Source of the DNA: Corynebacterium argentoratense DSM 44202
GTDB taxonomy: Bacteria > Actinomycetota > Actinomycetes > Mycobacteriales > Mycobacteriaceae
Length of the DNA stretch: 64,000 nt
Assembly: GCF_000590555.1 (NCBI RefSeq)
Contig: NC_022198.1
Location: forward strand, 1,662,893 to 1,726,892
Direction of reading: 5' to 3'
A program made the position numbers and the translations under genes. The notes beneath the pieces were generated by a model. The model saw only the letters and a program-made list of their open reading frames with translations, had not been told where the DNA came from and made no database searches. Positions 8,807-21,719 of the stretch are shown one piece after another. Positions within the stretch are counted from its first letter, which is position 1. Every line of letters begins with the position of its first letter.

Positions 8807-8904
8807 AGCGGCGGGTCAGGGTTCTGACACGAACGATTCTGCAGCCTCGACCGCGAAGCAGTCGAGGCGAAGCCAAGTGAGTGGCTGAACCCTGACCCGC
8901 CGCT
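8807..8904. repeat. 98-nt branched inverted repeat of unknown role
   Basis: An 18-bp perfect inverted repeat (AGCGGCGGGTCAGGGTTC at 8807-8824 and its complement at 8887-8904) encloses two smaller hairpins: GCCTCGAC/GTCGAGGC at 8843-8867, and AGCCA/TGGCT near 8870-8885. The whole could fold as a multi-arm junction. There is no U-tract on either side, no flanking target duplication and no open reading frame of interest. It lies between convergent esrI and guaA. It could be a structured RNA, a processed 3' UTR or a small mobile-element relic. Confidence 0.55.
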
Positions 8905-8927
8905 ACAGCAACCAAGAATCTACTTGT

Positions 8928-10511
8928 TTACTCCCATTCGATGGTTCCTGGGGGCTTCGAGGTGCAGTCGAGTACGACGCGGTTGACGTCGGAGACTTCG
9001 TTGGTGATGCGGGTGGAGATTTTTTCGAGGACGTCGTAGGGGATGCGGGTCCAGTCGGCGGTCATGGCGTCTTCGGAGGAGACGGGGCGTAGGACGATAG
9101 GGTGTCCGTAGGTGCGGCCGTCGCCTTGGACGCCGACGGAGCGAACGTCTGCGAGGAGTACGACGGGGCATTGCCATATTTGGTCGTCGAGGCCTGCGTT
9201 GGTCAGTTCCGTGCGGGCGATGAGGTCGGCAGCGCGGAGGGTTTCGAGGCGTTCTTCAGTGACTTCGCCGATGATGCGGATACCGAGGCCCGGCCCGGGG
9301 AAGGGTTGGCGGTTGACGATTTCTTCGGGGAGGCCTAGTTCACGGCCGACTGCGCGGACTTCGTCTTTGAAGAGTAGGCGTAGGGGTTCGACGAGTTCGA
9401 ATTCTACGTCGTCGGGGAGGCCGCCGACGTTGTGGTGGCTTTTGATGTTGGCGGTGCCGGTGCCACCGCCGGATTCGACGACGTCTGGGTAGAGGGTGCC
9501 TTGGACGAGGTAGTCGACGGTTGAGCCTTCGGGGGCGTCTTCTAGGACTCCGGCGACTGCGCGTTCGAAGGAGCGGATGAATTCTGCGCCGATGGCTTTG
9601 CGTTTGGCTTCTGGTTCGGTGACGCCGGCGAGTTTGTTGAGGAAGTTGGCGCGTTCGTCGACGGTGACGAGTTTTGCGCCGGTTGCTGCGACGAAGTCGT
9701 TTTCGACTTGTTCGCGTTCGCCTGCTCGGAGGAGGCCGTGGTCGACGAAGACGCAGGTGAGTCGGTCTCCGATGGCTCGTTGTACGAGGGCTGCTGCGAC
9801 GGCGGAGTCGACGCCGCCGGAGAGTCCGCAGATGGCGCGGCCGGTGTCGCCTACCTGTGAGCGGACGGCGTCAATAAGTTCTTCGGCGATGTTGGCGGCG
9901 GTCCAGTTTTGTTCCAGGCCGGCGATGTCGGTGAGGAAGCGTACGAGAACCTGTTGGCCATGCGGGGAGTGCAGTACTTCTGGGTGGTATTGCACGCCTG
10001 CCATGCGGCGCTCTTTGCATTCGAAGGCTGCGACGGGGGCGCCTTCGGAGTGCGCGGTTGCGGTAAAGCCTTCTGGGGCTTGGTGGACGGCGTCGCCGTG
10101 GCTCATCCAGACTTTGTGGGTGGTGTCGAGGCCTTCGTGGAGGATTCCGCCGTCGACCATCATGTCTGTGCGGCCGTATTCGCGGATGCCGGTGTTGGCG
10201 ACAACGCCGCCGAGGGCGTGGGTCATCGCTTGGAAGCCGTAGCAGATACCGAATACGGGAACCCCAAGTTCAAGGATTTCGGGATCGAGTTTGGGTGCGC
10301 CGTCTTCGTACACAGAGGAGGGTCCACCTGAGAGAATCAACGCTGCTGGATCTTTAGCGCGAATGTCTTCGGCTGTTGCGGTGTGCGGGACGACCTCGGA
10401 GTACATGTTGGCCTCGCGTACGCGGCGTGCGATGAGCTGCGCGTACTGGGCTCCGAAGTCGACAACCAGCACTGGGCGGTGGTTTACGGTCGCATTATCA
10501 GTCACGTCCAC
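8928..10511 (-). CDS. guaA: GMP synthase (glutamine-hydrolysing)
   Basis: The enzyme has 527 residues and converts XMP, ATP and glutamine to GMP. The N-terminal class I amidotransferase shows the nucleophile in [10 protein letters not shown] (about residues 92-101) and a catalytic His/Glu pair in [10 protein letters not shown]. The ATP pyrophosphatase loop [15 protein letters not shown] follows near residue 235, then the C-terminal dimerisation domain ending [12 protein letters not shown]. The start is GTG 10511. It follows guaB and guaB3, so GTP synthesis from IMP is clustered here. Confidence 0.97.
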   Translation of the reverse strand: MDVTDNATVNHRPVLVVDFGAQYAQLIARRVREANMYSEVVPHTATAEDIRAKDPAALILSGGPSSVYEDGAPKLDPEILELGVPVFGICYGFQAMTHALGGVVANTGIREYGRTDMMVDGGILHEGLDTTHKVWMSHGDAVHQAPEGFTATAHSEGAPVAAFECKERRMAGVQYHPEVLHSPHGQQVLVRFLTDIAGLEQNWTAANIAEELIDAVRSQVGDTGRAICGLSGGVDSAVAAALVQRAIGDRLTCVFVDHGLLRAGEREQVENDFVAATGAKLVTVDERANFLNKLAGVTEPEAKRKAIGAEFIRSFERAVAGVLEDAPEGSTVDYLVQGTLYPDVVESGGGTGTANIKSHHNVGGLPDDVEFELVEPLRLLFKDEVRAVGRELGLPEEIVNRQPFPGPGLGIRIIGEVTEERLETLRAADLIARTELTNAGLDDQIWQCPVVLLADVRSVGVQGDGRTYGHPIVLRPVSSEDAMTADWTRIPYDVLEKISTRITNEVSDVNRVVLDCTSKPPGTIEWE

Positions 10512-10588
10512 TACCCTACCGCACCCGTGGTTAGGCTACCTACGTGATACCTGCGAGTTGTGTGTTCGTGCTCGCTGCTTGTTTGCGC

Positions 10589-11740
10589 CTAGCGCTCTAC
10601 TGCAAGATCAACCTTCTGGAAACTCTTAAGGTTGGTGTACCCGCACTTCGCGAGGGTACGGCGCAGCGCGCCTACAAAGTTAAGTTCACCGCCAGCCGAA
10701 GCCGAAGGGCCATGCAGTACGGTCTCAAGGGTAGGCTGGCCGCCAGCGAAGTTTTCGAGGAAGACCTCGTCAACTGCACCTCGTGGGAAACGCGGGTGTG
10801 CTGCGACGGAAGGCCAGTAGGTGTTGGGGGCGGGGGCTTCCTGTGCGATGCACAGCGGCATACCCAGCATCACTGCGTCAGCTCCGCAAGCGAAAGCCTT
10901 CACAGCCTGCCCGGAGCGGTACACTTCCCCGTCGGCGATGACGTGGACGTATCGACCTTCGGTTTCGTCCAGGTAGTCACGGCGAGCTGCTGCGACGTCA
11001 GCAATGGCGGTTGCCATATACGAGCTCACGCCCAAGGCAAGGTCGTTAGTGGACTGGCCAGAACCAACGATGACACCCGCAACACCGGAGCGCATCAAAT
11101 GCAGTGCGGTTGTGTAGTCACCAACGCCACCTGCGATCACAGGAACATCGAGGGAACCCACAAACTCTTTGAGGTTGAGAGGCTCCCCACCGGCCTCCAC
11201 ATGTTCAGCGGAGATGATGGTGCCCTGGATGAACAGCAATTCGGCACCTGCCTTGATCACGACGGGCGCGAGTTCTCGAGCATTTTGCGGCGATACTCGC
11301 ACAGCCACGGTGGCCCCAGAGGCACGAACCTGGGCGATGCGTTCGCTCAGCAATTCGGTGTCCAGGGGTGCTGCGTGAAGCTCCTGCAGTTTTGCGATGC
11401 CTTGCGTGTTGCCTTCATTGATGAAGTCGAACTCATCACGGGCGGCCTCCACGACCTGCTGGATGGCACCCTCCAGATCAGCGTGGCGCCCCCAGAGACC
11501 CTCAGCGTTAATGACACCGAGGCCGCCCTGGCGGTCCATCTCGATGACGAACTCTGGGGTCGCGAGCGCATCGGTGGGGTGAGAAACAAAGGGAATGTTG
11601 AATGTGTAGGCATCGATATGCCAGGTGGTGTCCACGTCCTTGGAGCTGCGGGTGCGGCGGGAGGGGACGATGGCAATGTCGTTCAAGCTGTAGTAGCGAC
11701 GAGCCTCGCGGCCCATGCCAATTTCTACGTAGTCACGCAT
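10589..11740 (-). CDS. guaB3: GuaB3 family IMP dehydrogenase-related protein
   Basis: The product is 383 residues of the IMPDH/GMP reductase TIM-barrel superfamily but without CBS domains. It begins MRDYVEIGMGREARRYYSLND, the signature of the actinobacterial/cyanobacterial GuaB3 group. The phosphate-binding glycine-rich region is seen as VPVIAGGVGDYTTALHLMRSG, and later GADAVMLGMPL. The canonical IMPDH active-site loop CTT is not present in the usual form, so direct IMPDH activity should not be assumed. It lies 48 nt after guaB. Confidence 0.92.
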   Translation of the reverse strand: MRDYVEIGMGREARRYYSLNDIAIVPSRRTRSSKDVDTTWHIDAYTFNIPFVSHPTDALATPEFVIEMDRQGGLGVINAEGLWGRHADLEGAIQQVVEAARDEFDFINEGNTQGIAKLQELHAAPLDTELLSERIAQVRASGATVAVRVSPQNARELAPVVIKAGAELLFIQGTIISAEHVEAGGEPLNLKEFVGSLDVPVIAGGVGDYTTALHLMRSGVAGVIVGSGQSTNDLALGVSSYMATAIADVAAARRDYLDETEGRYVHVIADGEVYRSGQAVKAFACGADAVMLGMPLCIAQEAPAPNTYWPSVAAHPRFPRGAVDEVFLENFAGGQPTLETVLHGPSASAGGELNFVGALRRTLAKCGYTNLKSFQKVDLAVER

Positions 11741-11788
11741 AGCGGTGTTGTCTTCTTTTCTTTAATACAGTTCCAGCACTTAAACGAA

Positions 11789-13321
<1,533 letters not shown>

Positions 13322-13369
13322 TTACCCTACCCCAATTAGCCCCTTTTACCCCCAGTGCGTGGGTTGCTC

Positions 13370-13385
13370 TAATCTGGTGCTTGTG
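13370..13385 (+). promoter_or_regulatory. -10 box and leaderless start of the DUF5319 gene
   Basis: A TAATCT hexamer at 13370-13375 lies 7 nt before the GTG at 13383, and no Shine-Dalgarno sequence precedes that GTG. This is the geometry of a leaderless mRNA, common in corynebacteria. It supports GTG 13383 over ATG 13401. Confidence 0.5.
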
Positions 13386-14006
13386 ACGGACGACCACATA
13401 ATGCCACCAGACCCGTTCGAGGGGGACCCAAACGACCCTGCGTCCTTCATCAGTGATGAAGACGATGCAGCCGAGATGCTGCCGTTGACGCCTGAGGAAG
13501 AACAGCAAGTTCGGGAGGATTACGATCTGCTCTGCACGTTCAAAGCCCACTTGGAGCCCGAAGGCTATCTGGGTATTTGCATGACGTGCCCCGACTGTGA
13601 CGCAATGCATTACTACGATTGGGAAATCATGCGCACCAACATGCTTGCCAGCCTCAGAGGCGAGCTTGCGCCAGTGCACGAGCCTTCCCCCAATCCAGAC
13701 CCGATGCGCTATGTGACCTGGGACTTCTGCCACGGCTGGTTAGCGTGTGCCGAAACCGCTGAGCGCAAACAACACATGGAAGCATTGAAAGCGGTGAAGG
13801 ACGTGTTCTTCACCGATCAGGAACTGTACGACGAGGAAACCGACGAATACATTGGCCCGTCCCCAGAGGAGTCCGAAGCTGAAATGTTCGAGAACATGTC
13901 AGCAGAGGAATACTCCTACTGGTTTTTGGAAACCGATGTGGATGACGGCCCAGTCACTGACTCTGATGGCCCCACTGACGGCGAGGAGCCAGAGCGCGGA
14001 GCATAG
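13383..14006 (+). CDS. DUF5319 acidic protein of unknown function
   Basis: The product is about 207 residues and very acidic, with no signal peptide or membrane segment. It contains conserved-looking Cys and His residues (GICMTCPDCDAMHYYDWEIM and WDFCHGWLACAE) that could bind a metal. This matches the DUF5319 family found near guaB and sigD in Corynebacteriales; no function is known. The C-terminal 60 residues are almost wholly Glu/Asp-rich and low in complexity. Starts at GTG 13383 (leaderless) or ATG 13401 are both possible. Confidence 0.78.
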   Translation: MTDDHIMPPDPFEGDPNDPASFISDEDDAAEMLPLTPEEEQQVREDYDLLCTFKAHLEPEGYLGICMTCPDCDAMHYYDWEIMRTNMLASLRGELAPVHEPSPNPDPMRYVTWDFCHGWLACAETAERKQHMEALKAVKDVFFTDQELYDEETDEYIGPSPEESEAEMFENMSAEEYSYWFLETDVDDGPVTDSDGPTDGEEPERGA

Positions 14007-14015
14007 CGCACCGCG

Positions 14016-14870
14016 CTAGGGGGTTTTGGGGTTCACAATGACGCCGGGTTCAGCGTCGGGGTTCAAAGGAACGGGGATGTTGGTGGTCGGCAGGGGGCTG
14101 CCGCCCTCGTCTACCTCAATGCCGTTACCGTCTACGGGGAAGGCGGGATTTCCAGGAGCAGGAACAACCGTGACGGTCACAGTCGGTGCCGCTGACGTCG
14201 GAGCGGGTGTCGGTGCTTCACTGGACTTGGGCTCTCCCGGGGCTGGCTCCGGAGCAACCGTGGTGGTGATCGTTTCGGTGACAGTTGCTCGAGGTCGGGG
14301 CTCTTCTGCAGGCTTCTTCGGCTCAACATTCTTAGTGTTGATATCCGCAACCATGGCCTTAGCCTGCTCTAGCAGCTGCAAAGCCCCTTCAACATCCCCG
14401 TTGGCGTTGCGGGTGTTGGCTTCTTCCAGGGTGGTGGCCAATTCGATCACAGCAGCATGATCGCCAAACAGTGCCTGGTTCATACCAAATAGGGCGTCGC
14501 CTGGTTCAGAGTTGTACACGGCTGCCCCACCACCTGCGATCAGCAGGGTGGCGGCCGCAGCACCCATGAGGCCGCTCACAAACGGGCCGACGTGACGACC
14601 GCGGCGTCGTGAATCATCCACGCTATGCGCCGCCCTGCGGACGCGACGGGACCGCAAGTCGACAACCTGCGCTCCCCCATTGCCGTGATCACGAGCAACG
14701 GCTGCAACAGGAGCAGCTGCAACATCGCCATGGACTTCTTGACGCAGGTCTAGCAGCATAGCCGCCAGCGCGTCACTTCCATCGCTGGGATCAATACCAC
14801 GAGAGAGCGCATCAAGGTATGCGTCGGTAGCGGCAAGGTCGGCTTCAGTAGGCTCAAACTCGCGACTCAT
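14016..14870 (-). CDS. rsdA: Anti-sigma-D factor RsdA-like membrane protein
   Basis: The product is 284 residues. The cytoplasmic N terminus begins MSREFEPTEADLAATDAYLDALSRG, the type of segment that captures SigD in Corynebacteriales. A single membrane segment follows at about residues 98-120 (FVSGLMGAAAATLLIAGG), then an extracytoplasmic Pro/Thr-rich region. It overlaps sigD by 4 nt (ATGA), typical of sigma/anti-sigma pairs. It likely holds SigD inactive at the membrane. Confidence 0.87.
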   Translation of the reverse strand: MSREFEPTEADLAATDAYLDALSRGIDPSDGSDALAAMLLDLRQEVHGDVAAAPVAAVARDHGNGGAQVVDLRSRRVRRAAHSVDDSRRRGRHVGPFVSGLMGAAAATLLIAGGGAAVYNSEPGDALFGMNQALFGDHAAVIELATTLEEANTRNANGDVEGALQLLEQAKAMVADINTKNVEPKKPAEEPRPRATVTETITTTVAPEPAPGEPKSSEAPTPAPTSAAPTVTVTVVPAPGNPAFPVDGNGIEVDEGGSPLPTTNIPVPLNPDAEPGVIVNPKTP

Positions 14871-15439
14871 TGCAGCTCCTGCTCTTCAAGTGTTTTACGG
14901 AGAGACGCCAACGCACGATGCTGCACCACGCGAACCGCCCCAGGCGTGCTACCGACGATCTCCGCAGTTTCTTCTGCACTAAGACCAACGAACACGCGCA
15001 AGGTGATAACTTCTCTCGCTTTGTCATTTAATGAATCGAGAAGAAGGCGCACTCTGTTACTACCCTCGCTGACCAGCGCAAACTGCTCTGGTGTGAAGGA
15101 GTCATGCTCGGTTTCTGGAACATCCTCGGTCGGGTTAGCAACATCCCTGGCAAAAAAACGGTGCGCATCCGCCACCTTGTTGGCGGCAATGCCATACACA
15201 AAAGCCATAAAAGGGCGGCCCCGGTCCACATAATTGGGAATCGACGTCGCGACGGCCAGGCAGATTTCCTGCGTCACATCTTCCGCATTGGGATGCCTGC
15301 CACCGGTGATCCTAGCGCGGGTATAACGCAGCAGTGGAGGCTGGATAATAGCCATGATGCGAGCCAGCGCAGCTTGGTCGCCAGCTGCAGCTTGAGGCAC
15401 TAGCGCATCAAGCTCGCGGTCTGCTTCTGCAGCGGCCAC
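14867..15439 (-). CDS. sigD: RNA polymerase sigma factor SigD (ECF type)
   Basis: This ECF sigma factor has region 2 (LLRYTRARITG, DVTQEICLAV) and region 4 (LNDKAREVITLRVFVGLSAEE, GAVRVVQHRALASLRK). GTG 15439 is preferred because AAGGAG lies 6 nt upstream; a GTG at 15454 is also in frame. About 190 residues is normal for the group. SigD controls mycolate and cell-wall genes in related species. It is coupled to rsdA, and the pair lies beside guaB and groEL1 as in mycobacteria. Confidence 0.9.
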   Translation of the reverse strand: MAAAEADRELDALVPQAAAGDQAALARIMAIIQPPLLRYTRARITGGRHPNAEDVTQEICLAVATSIPNYVDRGRPFMAFVYGIAANKVADAHRFFARDVANPTEDVPETEHDSFTPEQFALVSEGSNRVRLLLDSLNDKAREVITLRVFVGLSAEETAEIVGSTPGAVRVVQHRALASLRKTLEEQELQ

Positions 15440-15646
15440 TGACAACTCCTTCACACATCATGATCAACCATCGGCCTTTAACACTATCGCGATCAGTCGT
15501 AAAGCACATACACTTGGCTGTTCACAGCCGTCCCCGGGCATGCAAAAAGGGATGCCGTCGACACTGCAGCGTGCACGACAACACCCCTTGTTCTCACACA
15601 CCAGCCCGCTGCTGGAACACAACCTCCGGCAGCAGACTACAATGCT

Positions 15647-17275
<1,629 letters not shown>

Positions 17276-17575
17276 TTACTTTTCGATTACGGCGAGGATG
17301 TCACGCTGGGCGAGGATCAAGTACTCCTGGCCCTGGTACTTAATCTCGGTACCGCCGTACTTAGAGAAGATCACAACATCGCCCTCATTGACGTCAACGG
17401 GGATACGGTTGCCGGACTCATCGAAGCGGCCGGTGCCGACAGCGATGACGGTAGCTTCCTGAGGCTTTTCCTTAGCGGAATCCGGGATAACCAGACCAGA
17501 TGCAGTGGTGGTCTCAGCTTCGTTGATCTGGACAAGAATCTTGTCTTCGAGCGGCTTGATATTGACGTTTGCCAC
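17276..17575 (-). CDS. groES: 10-kDa co-chaperonin GroES
   Basis: The product is 99 residues ([15 protein letters not shown] ... [15 protein letters not shown]) and caps the GroEL ring. The start is GTG 17575, selected because GGAGGA lies 6 nt upstream and because homologues begin [12 protein letters not shown]. The mobile loop is around [14 protein letters not shown]. It is the first gene of the groES-groEL1 operon behind the CIRCE element. Confidence 0.96.
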   Translation of the reverse strand: MANVNIKPLEDKILVQINEAETTTASGLVIPDSAKEKPQEATVIAVGTGRFDESGNRIPVDVNEGDVVIFSKYGGTEIKYQGQEYLILAQRDILAVIEK

Positions 17576-17648
17576 GAGTATTCCTCCGTGTGAAAGTTGA
17601 CTTCGAAAATCAACCACAGCCGTCGTCGCGGGTGAACAACTGGGTCTA

Positions 17649-17675
17649 CTGGCACTCTACCCACGAGAGTGCCAA
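17649..17675 (-). promoter_or_regulatory. CIRCE operator (HrcA site) upstream of groES
   Basis: The minus strand reads TTGGCACTC-N9-GAGTGCCAG, matching the CIRCE consensus TTAGCACTC-N9-GAGTGCTAA with the correct 9-nt spacer. It lies about 75 bp before the groES start. It should be bound by HrcA, giving heat-shock induction. Confidence 0.88.
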
Positions 17676-17723
17676 CTTTCAACGCTCCCGCACCGCAGCC
17701 TCCACACAGCCAGCACACACCGG

Positions 17724-18842
17724 CTACACGCTCGGTATCTCCACCTCCAACGAAGGATCCACCCCGACGCTCAGATCGCTAGGCTGCACCCCAACCGCAA
17801 TCAACTGGCTCGCCAACGCCGCAATCATCACCCCATTATCCGTACACAACTTCAACCTCGGCACCCTCAACTCAATACCAGCCGAACCACACCGATCCTC
17901 CGCCAGTTGACGCAAACGAGAATTAGCCGCCACCCCCCCACTGAGCAACAACACCCTCGCCCCCGTATCCACGCACGCCCGCACAGCTTTCTTCGTCAAC
18001 ACATCGCACACAGCCTCCTGGAATGACGCACACACATCATCAACGTTGATCTCCCGCCCCTCCCGCTGAGCAGACTCAACATAACGAGCAACAGCCGTCT
18101 TCAAACCCGAAAAAGAAAAGTCGTAAGCCGGATCCGACTTCTTCGACAACCCCCTAGGAAAATCAATAGCCTTACGGTCACCACGCGCCGCATGCTTATC
18201 AATCACCGGACCACCGGGATAGCCCAACCCCAGCAAACGCGCCACCTTGTCGTACGCCTCCCCCGCGGCGTCATCAAGCGTCGAACCAAGCTCACGCATC
18301 GGCAAGCCCACCCCCGTCACCTCCAACAACTGCGTATGGCCACCCGAGACCAACAACGCAACCGAATCCGGCAACGGCTCACCATCAAGATCAGCCACAG
18401 CCACATGCCCACCCAAATGATTCACACCATAAAAAGGAACACCCCACCCCGCAGCATAGGCCTTCGCAGCACTCGCCCCCACCAACAGCGCCCCAGACAA
18501 ACCAGGCCCCACCGTCGCAGCAACCACATCCGGTCGCTCAATACCCGCCACCTGCAACGCCTCACGCATCACCGGCACAATCGACTCCAAATGCGCCCGC
18601 GACGCAATCTCCGGAACCACACCACCAAAACGAGCATGCTGCTCCATCGAAGAAGCAACCACGTCCGCCAACACCTCAACCTGCGGATCCTCCCCCTGAG
18701 CAGACGCCGTCACCCGAACAATGCCCACACCAGTCTCATCACAGGAACTCTCCACCCCAAGAACCACCAACGAACCACCCGGCTGCAACAGCGACTCCCC
18801 CACCGAAGACTTGGCAGCAGACACAACAGAAGAAACAGGCAT
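17724..18842 (-). CDS. tsaD: tRNA N6-adenosine threonylcarbamoyltransferase TsaD
   Basis: TsaD transfers threonylcarbamoyl to A37 of ANN-decoding tRNAs (t6A). The Kae1/TsaD core begins [18 protein letters not shown]. The metal-binding motif is [12 protein letters not shown], and [15 protein letters not shown] is also seen. ATG 18842 gives 372 residues with a GAGAGAG element upstream. An earlier ATG (18884) is possible, and about 35 N-terminal residues are extra compared with shorter family members. The gene follows rimI and tsaB, so all window-encoded t6A genes are contiguous. Confidence 0.94.
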   Translation of the reverse strand: MPVSSVVSAAKSSVGESLLQPGGSLVVLGVESSCDETGVGIVRVTASAQGEDPQVEVLADVVASSMEQHARFGGVVPEIASRAHLESIVPVMREALQVAGIERPDVVAATVGPGLSGALLVGASAAKAYAAGWGVPFYGVNHLGGHVAVADLDGEPLPDSVALLVSGGHTQLLEVTGVGLPMRELGSTLDDAAGEAYDKVARLLGLGYPGGPVIDKHAARGDRKAIDFPRGLSKKSDPAYDFSFSGLKTAVARYVESAQREGREINVDDVCASFQEAVCDVLTKKAVRACVDTGARVLLLSGGVAANSRLRQLAEDRCGSAGIELRVPRLKLCTDNGVMIAALASQLIAVGVQPSDLSVGVDPSLEVEIPSV

Positions 18843-18906
18843 AACTCGGGCTCTCTCAATCACAAACGACGACGCGACAAACACGCCCCAACATCACAAC
18901 AGCAGC

Positions 18907-19404
18907 TCACACAGCCGCCGGACGAACCATAGTGTACGCATCCGCCCCAGAAGGCTGGTAATAATTCCGACGCACCCCCATGCGCTCAAACCCATAAGAC
19001 TCATACATCGCAATCGCAGGCCCATTATCCGTACGGACCTCCAAAAACACCGGCCCACCAGCCTGGTCAGCCACCCCCACCAGACAATCCATCATCGCGC
19101 GACCAAAACCACGCCGCTGACATCCAGGATCCACCCCAATCGTATGCACCTCAAACTCCGGATCATCCACAGGACCTAAACGCGCCAAACCCGCATACCC
19201 CACCAACACACCATCAGCATCCTCCACCCCCACATACACCGTCGACGGATTCCCAAACTCATACAAAAATGCCTGCTCAGACCACGGATCATCCCCCTCA
19301 AACAACATCCGCTCTAACTCCGCACAACGCGCAGCATCCCCCACCGTCAACGCACGCAGCACCGCCCCACCACCCAACTGTGCCAACACAGCATCCACGC
19401 CCAT
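18907..19404 (-). CDS. rimI: Ribosomal protein alanine N-acetyltransferase RimI (GNAT)
   Basis: The product is 165 residues with a GNAT fold. The acetyl-CoA loop is IGVDPGCQRRGFGRAMM, and VRTDNGPAIAMYESYGFERMG is the C-terminal signature of RimI-type enzymes. It probably acetylates the N terminus of S18 or other proteins. ATG 19404 is preferred; a GTG at 19407 overlaps the tsaB stop by one base. It sits between tsaB and tsaD in the usual actinobacterial order. Confidence 0.92.
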   Translation of the reverse strand: MGVDAVLAQLGGGAVLRALTVGDAARCAELERMLFEGDDPWSEQAFLYEFGNPSTVYVGVEDADGVLVGYAGLARLGPVDDPEFEVHTIGVDPGCQRRGFGRAMMDCLVGVADQAGGPVFLEVRTDNGPAIAMYESYGFERMGVRRNYYQPSGADAYTMVRPAAV

Positions 19405-19406
19405 CA

Positions 19407-20084
19407 CTAACGCATCGCCTTCGGAACCTGCGCATCCGGACGCCTCAGATACAACGGCACAACATCAACCGTCACCCCACCCACAGCAAGCTCCGCCAAC
19501 GCCGACGCCGACGGGCGCCCAACAACCACCCGGCCCCGCGCACCAACCTTCTGCTCCCACGCACCATCCGGCACACACAACACATCCACGTCCCCCACAA
19601 TCTCCGCGGGCGGTGAAACCTCCGGCCCCTCAACCAACCTCGGCACCCCACCGCCACACTCATACCGCGCCCAATAACCCTCACGACGCCGCGCATCCGT
19701 CACCACAAGCACACTGCGCGCATCCACCACATCCGGCACACCCCGCAACGCATCCACCGCAATCGCATCCAACGACCGCACACCAACACACTCCACCCCC
19801 AACGCATCCGCCAACGCCATCGCAGACGCCATCCCCACACGCAACCCCGTGAACGGCCCAGGCCCACAGCCCACAACAACCCCCGCGACGTCATCAAGCT
19901 GAACACCAGCCTCAGCCACCACAGCCAACACCGTCGGCACAAGCAACTCATTATGCTGCCGGCAATCCTCGATCTCGCGAGTCGCCAACACCTCAACAAC
20001 CGGCCCCCGCCCCCCAGGCATGTCGCTCGCGCGCACAAGGCCCACAACTAACACCGGCGTCGACGTATCAATAGTTAAAAACAC
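19407..20084 (-). CDS. tsaB: t6A synthesis protein TsaB
   Basis: The product is about 225 residues of the ASKHA fold, beginning VFLTIDTSTPVLVVGLV. It includes the family signature GPGPFTGLRVGMASAMALADAL. TsaB is the catalytically inert partner that scaffolds TsaD and TsaE. GTG 20084 matches the family N terminus; it lies 11 nt after the alr-tsaE stop. The coding strand is strongly G/T-rich, like tsaD and rimI. Confidence 0.93.
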   Translation of the reverse strand: MFLTIDTSTPVLVVGLVRASDMPGGRGPVVEVLATREIEDCRQHNELLVPTVLAVVAEAGVQLDDVAGVVVGCGPGPFTGLRVGMASAMALADALGVECVGVRSLDAIAVDALRGVPDVVDARSVLVVTDARRREGYWARYECGGGVPRLVEGPEVSPPAEIVGDVDVLCVPDGAWEQKVGARGRVVVGRPSASALAELAVGGVTVDVVPLYLRRPDAQVPKAMR

Positions 20085-20094
20085 GCCTAGCAGT

Positions 20095-21708
20095 CTAGCC
20101 GCGTCCCACACGCCTCCACGTAATTAAGCGAGCCTCCGACTCCGGATCCGCCACAACCGCGCTCTCCCGATCGAAAGAAACCAACACATAACTATCCGAC
20201 AAAGCCTCCACCAAACCCCCACCCCACTCAGCGACAACCACGGCCTCATCCAATTCGCTATCCAAATCCAACGCATCCAACGCACCCCACGGATCCGCAC
20301 TGGCATCCGAATGCCCCTCAGGGTCCTCCCCAAACAAACGATAAGCATCCACATGCACCAAACTTGGCCCACCAACCAACGAACGATGCTCCCGAGCAAT
20401 CACAAACGTCGGCGACGTCACACGACCCTTCACCTGCAACCCCTGTGCCACCCCCTGCGTAAACGTCGTCTTACCCGCCCCCAAAGGACCATCCAAAATA
20501 ATGACGTCGCCCGCCACCAGCTGCGCACCAATCTCACGGCCCAACGCTTGCGTATCCGCCATAGACTCGCACCTACGCGAACGCAACACATGTCGAACCG
20601 TACGCCCCTTCGGGCTACACACAAGCTCATACGCAATCGTGCCAACACCACGCGCCAACTGATCAGCCGTCATCTCGCCCCGATCACCGGAGCCAAACAC
20701 CACAGCCTCATCACCCGGCGCGACCCCATGCGCATTATCCCCCAACCACACCACAATCTGATCCATACACACCCGGCCCACCTGCGGGTAACGACGCCCC
20801 GCGATAGTGACCTCTAATGCACCCTGAGCAGCACGAACCAAACCATCCGCATACCCAATAGGAACCACCGCGGTAAAACCATCAGTCGGCGCCACCCACG
20901 TCAGCCCATAACTCGTGCCCTCCCCCCGAGCAATCGGTTTCACCACAGTGACACGGCCCGCCCACGACATCGCCGGACGCAACCGCGCCGACAACTCAGT
21001 CGGCTCCTCCAAAGGATCAATCCCATACAACGCCACCCCCGGACGAACCATGTCAAAATACGCATCCGGGCGCGACAACACCGCCGGAGAATTCGCAATA
21101 TGATTCACCGGCACCTCCAAACCACACTCCCGCGCGCACCCAATCGCACGTTCAAACACCGCAATCTGCGCATCCGTCGCAGCCACCGCGGCGTCATCAC
21201 CCCCATCCGCACAACTGAAATGACTAAACACACCCGTCACACGAACGCGTGGGGCAGCAGCCAACAGCCCAAAACACTCCACCCACTCTGCTTCGTCCAC
21301 ACCCGAACGGTTCAAACCAGTATCAACCTTGACCGTCACCGGCACTTCCCCACCCACAACATCGGCGGCCTCAACCGCCCTGCGTGCGTGCCTCACACTC
21401 GGCACACCCAAGGTAATCCCCCGACTCACCGCAGCCTCAACATCCTGCTCCGGCGACCAAATCCAACACAACACCGGCACATCAATACCCGCATCACGCA
21501 GCGCATGCGCCTCCGCCAACGTGGCAACCCCCAACTGATCCGCCCCGTTATCAACCATCACCCGAGCAACATCCACCGCCCCATGGTTGTAACCATCGGC
21601 CTTGACCACAGCCATCAACTGCGCCCCCCGCTCCCGCGCAGCATCACACAACACACGGGTGTTAGACGCAATAGCATCCAGATTGATCTCGGTATAGGCC
21701 ATATCCAT
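20095..21708 (-). CDS. alr-tsaE: Fused alanine racemase / t6A ATPase TsaE
   Basis: One open frame encodes two enzymes. Residues 1-365 are a PLP-dependent alanine racemase: AVVKADGYNHGA carries the PLP-binding Lys, and YGIDP and VGRVCMDQI are conserved. The rest is TsaE, with Walker A GPLGAGKTTFTQG and SPTFVIAREH. Racemase makes D-Ala for peptidoglycan, while TsaE powers t6A synthesis. An internal ATG at 20562 is preceded by AGGTG 7 nt upstream, so free TsaE might also be made. The stop is just before tsaB. Two separate genes mis-joined by a sequencing error is unlikely because no frame change is present. Confidence 0.9.
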   Translation of the reverse strand: MDMAYTEINLDAIASNTRVLCDAARERGAQLMAVVKADGYNHGAVDVARVMVDNGADQLGVATLAEAHALRDAGIDVPVLCWIWSPEQDVEAAVSRGITLGVPSVRHARRAVEAADVVGGEVPVTVKVDTGLNRSGVDEAEWVECFGLLAAAPRVRVTGVFSHFSCADGGDDAAVAATDAQIAVFERAIGCARECGLEVPVNHIANSPAVLSRPDAYFDMVRPGVALYGIDPLEEPTELSARLRPAMSWAGRVTVVKPIARGEGTSYGLTWVAPTDGFTAVVPIGYADGLVRAAQGALEVTIAGRRYPQVGRVCMDQIVVWLGDNAHGVAPGDEAVVFGSGDRGEMTADQLARGVGTIAYELVCSPKGRTVRHVLRSRRCESMADTQALGREIGAQLVAGDVIILDGPLGAGKTTFTQGVAQGLQVKGRVTSPTFVIAREHRSLVGGPSLVHVDAYRLFGEDPEGHSDASADPWGALDALDLDSELDEAVVVAEWGGGLVEALSDSYVLVSFDRESAVVADPESEARLITWRRVGRG

Positions 21709-21719
21709 AGCTAACCATT

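Noticed and set aside
8807..8904. Integron attC site or tRNA gene
   Set aside because: No RYYYAAC/GTTRRRY core and no anticodon or T-loop; the stem is perfectly paired, unlike attC.
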